Source: Mucilaginibacter corticis (lineage in GTDB: Bacteria > Bacteroidota > Bacteroidia > Sphingobacteriales > Sphingobacteriaceae). Taken from it: a stretch of 64,000 nt of DNA. The position numbers were made by a program, and so were the translations under genes. The stretch is from assembly GCF_007558865.1 (NCBI RefSeq), contig NZ_VLPK01000002.1, positions 965,597 to 1,029,596 of the forward strand, written 5' to 3'. This document shows, one piece after another, positions 59,332-64,000 of the stretch; the stretch's first letter is position 1; each line of letters starts with the position of its first letter. Below the pieces are notes generated by a model. The model did not search any database and had not been told where the DNA came from. It saw nothing but the letters and a program-made list of their open reading frames with translations.

Positions 59332-60459
59332 TTATTTCAAAGGCAAGGTAAACCAAAACGAAGATCCCTTACCCAATTCGCTTTCAACGCCGATATCACC
59401 GCCGTGACGTTTGACGATCCCGGCGCTGATATACAGGCCGAGCCCAAGTCCGGAAGTTTGTACATCGTCCGTTTGCCCTTTGTAAAAGCGGTCAAACAGA
59501 AATGGCAGGCGTTCAGCCGGGATGCCTTCGCCCCGATCACTTACCGTAACTTTTGCTACTTGGGCGGTGGATGAGATATGAATATTTATCGTTTTCGAGC
59601 CGGCGGCATACTTGACGGCATTATTGACCATGTTTAAAACAACCTGGTCCATCCGTTCAAAATCGGCGAAGACTTCCAGGTCTTCATCTCCATGCAAAAC
59701 GATCTTGTATTTTCCTTCCAGGCGTGTGCCGCTGCAACACGCACTGATTAATTTTCCCAAAGCAAACTTAGTTTTACGAAGTTCCAGGCTGCCTTCCAGC
59801 AATTGGTCTGAAACCAGTAATTCTTCGATCAGGTTAGCTACTTTTCCGATACTCTTGTTGGCTTGCGTAATCAAAGCGGAAACTTTAGTGGTATGCTGTG
59901 CGTCATCTACCTTATTCAAAAGCTGTAAGGAAGCTTTTAAACTGGTCACCGGCGTCTTTAACTCGTGACTTGCCGCACTGATAAAATCGTTCTTTTGCTG
60001 TTGCAGGTTTTTAAACTGCCCGGCTTCAGACTTTAACTTGATCTCGTTTAATTTGCGGTCAGAAATATCATTCTGAATACCAACATAGTGCGTCGTCACG
60101 CCCCACTCATTTTTTATCGGGGAAATATAGATCTCGTTCCAGAATTCCGAACCGTCTTTCCTGTAGTTTAGTAATTCAACTACACAATGACTATTATTTA
60201 GTAAAGCCTCCTGAATTTCAAACCTGCCTTCCTGTAATCGTTGATCGCCCTGTAAGAACCGGCAGTTTTTGCCTAACACATCGCCACGGTCGTACCCGGT
60301 TAGCTGTTCAAATGCCTTATTGCAATAGATGATCGGGTCGTTTGGCTGCTGGTGATCGATGATGATGATCCCGTTAAACGCTGCGTCGAAGGCTGCATGG
60401 ATCAATTGTCCCTGGCCGGTAAATTGATTGGTTAAGTTGTCACGGGTAGTCATAGCCAT
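59332..60459 (-). CDS. LOV-domain histidine kinase (blue-light sensor)
   Basis: The 375-residue soluble kinase begins with a LOV-type PAS domain (about 18-135). The flavin-binding cysteine is C66 in GKNCRFLQGD, and NYRKDGSEFWNEIYISPI and HYVGIQNDIS are the usual later LOV blocks. A short helix leads to H165 in AASHELKTPV, then the ATPase domain with N-box NMVNNAVKYA, G1 SDRGEGIP and G2 SGLGLGLYIS. No transmembrane helix follows if the ATG at 60459 is used; upstream frames are not protein-like. LOV kinases respond to blue light through a flavin-Cys adduct. It is divergent from the RRM gene. Confidence 0.92.
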   Translation of the reverse strand: MAMTTRDNLTNQFTGQGQLIHAAFDAAFNGIIIIDHQQPNDPIIYCNKAFEQLTGYDRGDVLGKNCRFLQGDQRLQEGRFEIQEALLNNSHCVVELLNYRKDGSEFWNEIYISPIKNEWGVTTHYVGIQNDISDRKLNEIKLKSEAGQFKNLQQQKNDFISAASHELKTPVTSLKASLQLLNKVDDAQHTTKVSALITQANKSIGKVANLIEELLVSDQLLEGSLELRKTKFALGKLISACCSGTRLEGKYKIVLHGDEDLEVFADFERMDQVVLNMVNNAVKYAAGSKTINIHISSTAQVAKVTVSDRGEGIPAERLPFLFDRFYKGQTDDVQTSGLGLGLYISAGIVKRHGGDIGVESELGKGSSFWFTLPLK

Positions 60460-60689
60460 AGCAATGCACGAATAATGCCATGAATGAAACACGCAGCCCC
60501 GCAAACAAAAGACAGGACATTTGCAATAGGGCAGGATGTGCTTCGCATCTGCCGACATCATTGTCATCATAGAGACGAACTGGGTGACAAAAATAGAAAT
60601 GCTCTCATGTCCCAACAGTAAAATGGGACTAAAAATAATCCGGCAAATTATACGTGTAAAAACGTTAATAACGCTTATTCGATCATTTG

Positions 60690-60697
60690 TATATTTG
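60690..60697 (+). promoter_or_regulatory. Candidate -7 element of the RRM gene
   Basis: TATATTTG matches TAnnTTTG exactly and ends four bases before the RRM ATG, so the transcript would be leaderless or nearly so. A TTG -33 box at the right distance is not seen. Confidence 0.35.
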
Positions 60698-60701
60698 CTG
60701 G

Positions 60702-61004
60702 ATGGCAAAGCTTTTTATTGTTGGTTTACCAAAAGACATGGAGGAGATAGCCTTGATTGAGATGTTTAGCCTCCACGGTACGGTTGATACGGTCACCATC
60801 GTGAGAGACAGTATGAGCAGGGACAGTAAAGGTTATGGTTTTGTCACCTTGCTTGATAATGCCGGCGCCGATCGGGCCATCGCAGCGTTGAACGGCGCTA
60901 AAATAGCTAACCGAACGCTTAGTGTCAGGTATGCCGAAACTCATTCCGCTGTCCAAAAAATTTCGCCCGACCGGTTAAAACCTAAACGTCCGCGCAGGGC
61001 ATAG
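60702..61004 (+). CDS. Single-RRM RNA-binding protein
   Basis: The 100-residue protein is an RNA recognition motif with a basic tail. RNP2 is LFIVGL (4-9) and RNP1 is KGYGFVTL (43-50), with the aromatic residues of RNP1 in place. The tail (PDRLKPKRPRRA) is Arg/Lys/Pro-rich. Small RRM proteins of this type in cyanobacteria and Bacteroidota are often cold- or stress-induced RNA chaperones. It lies 242 bases from the divergent LOV kinase. A 3' relic of a paralogue exists at 45.34 kb. Confidence 0.92.
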   Translation: MAKLFIVGLPKDMEEIALIEMFSLHGTVDTVTIVRDSMSRDSKGYGFVTLLDNAGADRAIAALNGAKIANRTLSVRYAETHSAVQKISPDRLKPKRPRRA

Positions 61005-61131
61005 GGAAATAATCAGATTTTGTAAAAAAATACATTTTGATTTTCTGTAACTTGCTTACAGTAAATTATTTATATTTATTTTCTTTCAAATATTAAATAT
61101 TATTTTAATATTTTTATAAAAAATAACAGAT

Positions 61132-61629
61132 ATGAAAAGGGTCCTGCTTCTCGTGTTCTGTCTGTCAGCGTTCCTGTTTTCCTGTAAGAAAAGTGGAATA
61201 GCGCCCGCCAATACTATTGTCGCAACGGTCGATGGCGTGACCAAAACATATGTTGTTGAGCCAATCATTACTTTTGCCCCTGTAAATCAATTAATTTTTG
61301 ATGGATATGTCAATCACGACCAGAAAGCAGACTGGATTAGTATTTGGCTAGATGCCAGCGCCCCGATTACTACAAAAAGTTATGATTTAGGTTCAAGTTA
61401 TATCGATGCCGGCTATTCCCCCGCGAATCCTTCAGACTCAGGCAGAGTCTATTACAATACCGACGACAAATATTTATACGACTACAACTTTACGGTAACC
61501 ATTAAATCGATAAAGGGGAATAATATACAAGGCACATTTAGCGGACAGTTACTGGGGCTTTTTAGAAAAAGCGTCATTTCTGTTGACGGAAGATTTAATA
61601 TTAATGTTGAACGTAGAAATGTTAATTGA
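61132..61629 (+). CDS. Lipoprotein of a tandem pair, intact copy
   Basis: The 165-residue product has a signal peptide with lipobox LFSC (Cys about 18) followed by KKSG. The mature part begins with TIVATVDGVTKTYV and has a beta-rich domain (WISIWLDASAPITTKSYDLGSSY, VYYNTDDKYLYDY, GNNIQGTFSGQL, SVDGRFNINV). The adjacent gene encodes a paralogue with the same ATVxGxxK and PITTxSY blocks. The family resembles other uncharacterised Bacteroidota lipoproteins. It is the first of three lipoprotein genes in a row. Confidence 0.8.
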   Translation: MKRVLLLVFCLSAFLFSCKKSGIAPANTIVATVDGVTKTYVVEPIITFAPVNQLIFDGYVNHDQKADWISIWLDASAPITTKSYDLGSSYIDAGYSPANPSDSGRVYYNTDDKYLYDYNFTVTIKSIKGNNIQGTFSGQLLGLFRKSVISVDGRFNINVERRNVN

Positions 61630-61638
61630 TTGCGTGTT

Positions 61639-62126
61639 ATGAAAAATTCATTCACCTGGGCACTAATGTTGTTATCTCTTTTTTTGCTTTCCTGTAAAAA
61701 AGACCCGAAGAGTTCGTCAACTAAAGCTTCAGCAACCGTTGGCGGTTCAGCAAAAAATTTTCGGGGTATCCTGGTTACCTCAGAGGTGATTCGATTATTT
61801 CATTGTCTACCAGCGTTATGAATAGTCAAGAAGGTTTATCCATCGATCTTCATACTAAATCACCGATCACTACAGGAAGTTATAAAAATGGCGGGGCTAA
61901 CGGCTTCTTTACCATCAGTTATTTTCCGCCGGACTATACGCTTCAATCGTTTAAAGATTACGATTCAGATGAAACGGGAACTCTTCCTTCCGAAATCATT
62001 ATAACTTCCTTTAGCCATACACATGTTGAAGGGACTTTTACTGCGGTCTTATTTAATTCCGATAGCAATAAAACGCTCCAGGTAATTGATGGAAAATTCA
62101 GTGCTGATTTAATTCAGATCCCATAA
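61639..62126 (+). pseudogene. Paralogous lipoprotein gene with single-base frameshift
   Basis: The first part (61639 to about 61760) gives a lipoprotein signal (LLSLFLLSC, then KKDPKSS) and ATVGGSAKNF. The second (from about 61762 to 62126) continues in another frame as SGYPGYLRGDSIISLSTS and on to LQVIDGKFSADLIQ. One base added to the T-run at 61758-61761 joins them as AKNFSGYPGY. The joined product (about 162 residues) matches the neighbour at ATVxG, LSIxLxxxxPITTxSY and VxDGxF. The break may be real or an assembly error. Confidence 0.8.
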
Positions 62127-62134
62127 GCAAGATT

Positions 62135-62293
62135 ATGATGACAGCTATCGTAAATTCAATCAAAGGATGTTACAGCCGGATAGTGGTATTGGTGTTTTGT
62201 ACAATTTGCCTGGTCTGCTGCAAAAAAGAAAAAGTTTTAAAAGATACCCAGGAGATCAGAAACGAGATCACGGCTAAAAAGAAAGCGGTTTAG
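62135..62293 (+). CDS. Small lipoprotein, 52 residues
   Basis: The product has a hydrophobic signal (RIVVLVFCTICLVCC) with a lipobox-like LVCC, then a charged tail (KKEKVLKDTQEIRNEITAKKKAV). It may be a membrane-anchored basic peptide. Its tail is also found as a relic at 46.77 kb. It converges on the charged mini-protein gene with one base between the stops. It was found by reading the space between larger genes. Confidence 0.55.
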   Translation: MMTAIVNSIKGCYSRIVVLVFCTICLVCCKKEKVLKDTQEIRNEITAKKKAV

Positions 62294-62294
62294 A

Positions 62295-62474
62295 TCAAAA
62301 CTTATTGCGTGCTCTTTTTAAATCGCGTTCTTTTTTCTGCGCTTCTTTTTTGGCGGTCAGGCGTTCACGTACCAGTTCATCCAGCGCCACGTCGGAGGTG
62401 TGTCTTTGCGCAATGGCTTGTTCGAAATCTTCAAAGGATAAGGTTTCGTTTACATAGTTATTTCTCTTTTTCAT
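62295..62474 (-). CDS. Charged mini-protein of a duplicated cassette, copy B
   Basis: The 59-residue product (NETLSFEDFEQAIAQRHTSDV, then ALDELVRERLTAKKEAQKK) matches the 60-residue protein at 46.8 kb except for about a dozen positions and one fewer residue at the end. Most base differences between the copies are in third codon positions, which suggests selection on the protein. Function is unknown. Confidence 0.7.
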   Translation of the reverse strand: MKKRNNYVNETLSFEDFEQAIAQRHTSDVALDELVRERLTAKKEAQKKERDLKRARNKF

Positions 62475-62498
62475 GATAAATGCTGACCTGATAAATAA

Positions 62499-62526
62499 AA
62501 AGGCGTGCCGGTTGACGGCACACCTT
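62499..62526 (-). terminator. Terminator of the lmo0937-like gene, copy B
   Basis: AAGGCGTGCCG and CGGCACACCTT pair with one mismatch around a five-base loop. On the minus strand the stem is followed by TTTTTATTTAT, as in copy A at 47011. Confidence 0.75.
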
Positions 62527-62547
62527 ATTACTTTGTCCGTGTTTTGA

Positions 62548-62703
62548 CTAAACTACCGTATCCCTGCGGAGAAAGCCCAGTACCAGTGAAATGATAGCGA
62601 TGACCAATAAGATATGAATTAAACCGCCCGCTGCGTAAGCGAATGTTCCGATGGCCCAGCCTATGATCAGGATGATGGCGATGATGTAAAGTAATGATCT
62701 CAT
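62548..62703 (-). CDS. lmo0937-family small membrane protein, copy B
   Basis: The 51-residue product differs from copy A at one or two residues only (AIILIIG for AVILIIG). Two hydrophobic helices and the final RRDTVV are unchanged. Several silent base changes separate the copies. Confidence 0.88.
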   Translation of the reverse strand: MRSLLYIIAIILIIGWAIGTFAYAAGGLIHILLVIAIISLVLGFLRRDTVV

Positions 62704-62870
62704 GATTTTTGTTTTTAGTGTTCGTTTTGCTATTATATATCAAATTGAGTACCACCCTGAGTTGTAAGCGAAATTCATCCTTTTATTATATTAACTGTAG
62801 CAAATACCATTCAATCATTTCGCAGCGTCAATTCAAAACTGTATGCTGTTACGCTACGTAAATACCATTA

Positions 62871-63083
62871 ATGGAGGGGAGCTTATTAAAAATGGATAAA
62901 GTACTGCGAAATATACGTGGACGCAGGTGCTTAAATCCTACACAATATGATATGGCGGGCCGGTTGTCCATGAGCCAGCATGGCTACAGTAAGATCGAGA
63001 ACGGCTTGTCACAATTAAGCCTCGAGCGTTTTATGCAGATCGCCGTCAGCCTGGAGATATCGGTAGATGACCTGATCGCCTAA
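62871..63083 (+). CDS. XRE-type helix-turn-helix regulator
   Basis: The product is a single HTH_3 domain of 63-70 residues: RNIRGRRCLNPTQYDMAGRLSMSQHGYSKIENGLSQLSLERFMQIAVSLEISVDDLI. The QHGYSKIENG recognition block is typical of this family. Either the ATG at 62871 or the one at 62892 may be used; a GGAGGGG stretch lies before the second. One base separates it from the ABM-type gene downstream, so it may control its own operon. Confidence 0.9.
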   Translation: MEGSLLKMDKVLRNIRGRRCLNPTQYDMAGRLSMSQHGYSKIENGLSQLSLERFMQIAVSLEISVDDLIA

Positions 63084-63084
63084 A

Positions 63085-63438
63085 ATGAGCAAATATAAAT
63101 TAGCGCCCCGCAAGGGTATTGTTATAACAGTTTTAAATGATGATCATGGAAAAATTTGCGATCCTGGCCGTTTAGAGGCCAAAACCGGAAAAGAACAGGA
63201 AGTAGCCGAATTTATTAAAAGCGCGCTGCCGCTGGCGGAACAGGAAGCCGGAACCGAGAAATGGTATGCGCTGCAAATCGGTCCGTCGACATTTGGTATT
63301 TTTGATACCTTTGAAAATGAAGACGGCAGGAAGACGCACCTCGGCGGAGAGATTGCCAAAGCGCTGATGGCAAAGGCACCGGAACTGCTTGCTGCCGACC
63401 CTGTTTTGGAAATGGTTGATCTGCTGGCAGTAAAATAA
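63085..63438 (+). CDS. Antibiotic-biosynthesis-monooxygenase (ABM) domain protein
   Basis: The 117-residue protein has a dimeric alpha/beta-barrel ABM domain: LEAKTGKEQEVAEFIKSALPLAEQEAGTEKWYALQIGPSTFGIFDTFENEDGRKTHLGGEIAKALMAKAPELL. The GPSTFGIFDTF and THLGG blocks are typical. Members are cofactor-free monooxygenases or heme-degrading enzymes; many are uncharacterised. It is coupled to the XRE regulator. Confidence 0.85.
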   Translation: MSKYKLAPRKGIVITVLNDDHGKICDPGRLEAKTGKEQEVAEFIKSALPLAEQEAGTEKWYALQIGPSTFGIFDTFENEDGRKTHLGGEIAKALMAKAPELLAADPVLEMVDLLAVK

Positions 63439-63568
63439 TTGCAGCCTCCGCTTTCCGCAGTTAACTATTCAGAATCGTAAATCATAAAGTGCCTTCTGCC
63501 AAAACAATTTCTGCGCCTATGCGGCCGTCGTGCTGTTTCCGGTATCTTTATGACAGCAGGAGGCATAA

Positions 63569-63796
63569 CTATTTTTTGCTCTTGGGGATTTCTTCGGGGT
63601 GATGTTCAAAATGTTTACGCGCCTGTTTTAAACCTGTAGCAATTGCTTCGCCTTCATTATGGGTCGTTTTCAATACCTCGTTCGCGATCTCCACCGCTTT
63701 GTCCCGTAGATATTTGGGTTGGTTCTTATAAGATGGCGGGTAATCACCGTGATACCAGGGCATAACTTCTCCTTTTTGAAAATAACGCTTTGGCAT
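63569..63796 (-). CDS. YdaT-like small protein
   Basis: The 75-residue product contains MPWYHGDYPPSYKNQPKYLRDKAVEIANEVLKTTHNEGEAIATGLKQAR, which resembles Bacillus YdaT (MPWxxxDYPxSxKN, then the IAN..I..A motif), and a His-rich tail (KHFEHHPEEIPKSKK). Function is unknown. I chose the ATG at 63796 (MPKRYFQ); the MPW codon at 63763 is an alternative. Confidence 0.75.
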   Translation of the reverse strand: MPKRYFQKGEVMPWYHGDYPPSYKNQPKYLRDKAVEIANEVLKTTHNEGEAIATGLKQARKHFEHHPEEIPKSKK

Positions 63797-63816
63797 GGAT
63801 TTGGTTTGATTGCTAT

Positions 63817-64000
63817 ATGGAAGCAAAAGAACAGGAAGAGATTTACAAGGAATTTTATCAGGCGGTGAATATGACCGCAACAACATTGGAAAAATGGTTA
63901 AAGACCGAGGAGTCTAAATCAGTGGGCTGGGACAGCGGTGACGGCGAATCGATCGGGCATAAATCCGGCGAACATATCATTAAAATCCTTAACAAGAAGA
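63817..64000 (+). CDS. DUF3140 domain-containing protein (cut by window end)
   Basis: The frame is open from ATG 63817 to the window end, 61 codons. NMTATTLEKWLKTEESKSVGW, then GDGESIGHKSGEHIIKIL match the DUF3140 core, of which the C-terminal half lies outside the window. Function is unknown. It is divergent from the YdaT-like gene, only 20 bases away, and both are typical of stress-linked mini-genes. Confidence 0.85.
   Translation, partial: MEAKEQEEIYKEFYQAVNMTATTLEKWLKTEESKSVGWDSGDGESIGHKSGEHIIKILNKK

Larger units (their letters stand above)
62264..62733. repeat. Duplicated segment, copy B
   Basis: This is the second copy of the segment at 46778-47237, in the same orientation, with the same gene order: lipoprotein tail, charged mini-protein gene, terminator, lmo0937-type gene. 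Here the lipoprotein is intact, which makes this the more complete copy. Confidence 0.8.

Overview
The window looks like the chromosome of a free-living member of the Bacteroidota, most likely family Sphingobacteriaceae (Mucilaginibacter or a close relative). This rests on a TonB-dependent receptor with an N-terminal carboxypeptidase-like plug extension, many lipoproteins with a Cys-Lys-Lys type lipobox, few Shine-Dalgarno sequences, and families typical of soil Sphingobacteriia (DUF4142, DUF4287, DUF4385, GlxA regulators, receiver-only response regulators, histone H1-like protein). The genus is an inference. No rRNA, tRNA, CRISPR array, transposase or prophage was found.

Region 1 (1-8.3 kb): an OmpR-type two-component system is followed by four tightly spaced co-directional genes for a TonB-dependent receptor, a beta-helix lipoprotein, a YncE-like beta-propeller and a purple-acid-phosphatase-like enzyme. 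It reads as a surface nutrient-acquisition locus. Region 2 (8.5-19.8 kb): two divergent operons. The minus strand carries a receiver-only regulator, a GH15 enzyme and an MscS channel. The plus strand carries GlgX, TreZ and a TreY-MalQ fusion, which together convert glycogen or maltodextrin to trehalose. This looks like an osmotic-adaptation module. Region 3 (19.8-24.3 kb): small hypothetical genes, GDP-mannose 4,6-dehydratase, an EamA exporter, a frameshifted lipoprotein and a SnoaL-like protein.

Region 4 (24.3-51.5 kb): a dense accessory or stress region of short genes: YciE and PA2169 ferritin-like or four-helix proteins, MsrA, an Fpg/Nei glycosylase coupled to DUF4385 and DUF2256, orphan receiver proteins, a histone H1-like protein, a sorbosone-dehydrogenase-like lipoprotein, SDR enzymes, a GlxA regulator, a PEP-mutase-like enzyme, a histidine kinase with an ethylene-receptor-like sensor, and many DUF mini-proteins. 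Several gene relics (cupin, SDR, NRAMP, RRM tail) lie among them. Region 5 (51.5-64 kb): an M13 peptidase, an FtsX/MacB-type permease, an alpha/beta hydrolase, a Tat-exported DUF4142 protein, a LOV-domain (blue-light) histidine kinase divergent from an RRM RNA-binding protein, paralogous lipoproteins, a second copy of a two-gene cassette first seen at 46.8 kb, and stress-type small proteins to the window end, where a DUF3140 gene is cut.

The points most worth following are the kinase at 45.4 kb, which keeps the spacing of the plant ethylene receptor copper ligands; the divergent trehalose/MscS module with its TreY-MalQ fusion; the syntenic duplication of 45.3-47.2 kb at 60.9-62.7 kb; a 45-residue secreted His-rich peptide; and three genes each broken by a single base in a homopolymer, which may be assembly errors.
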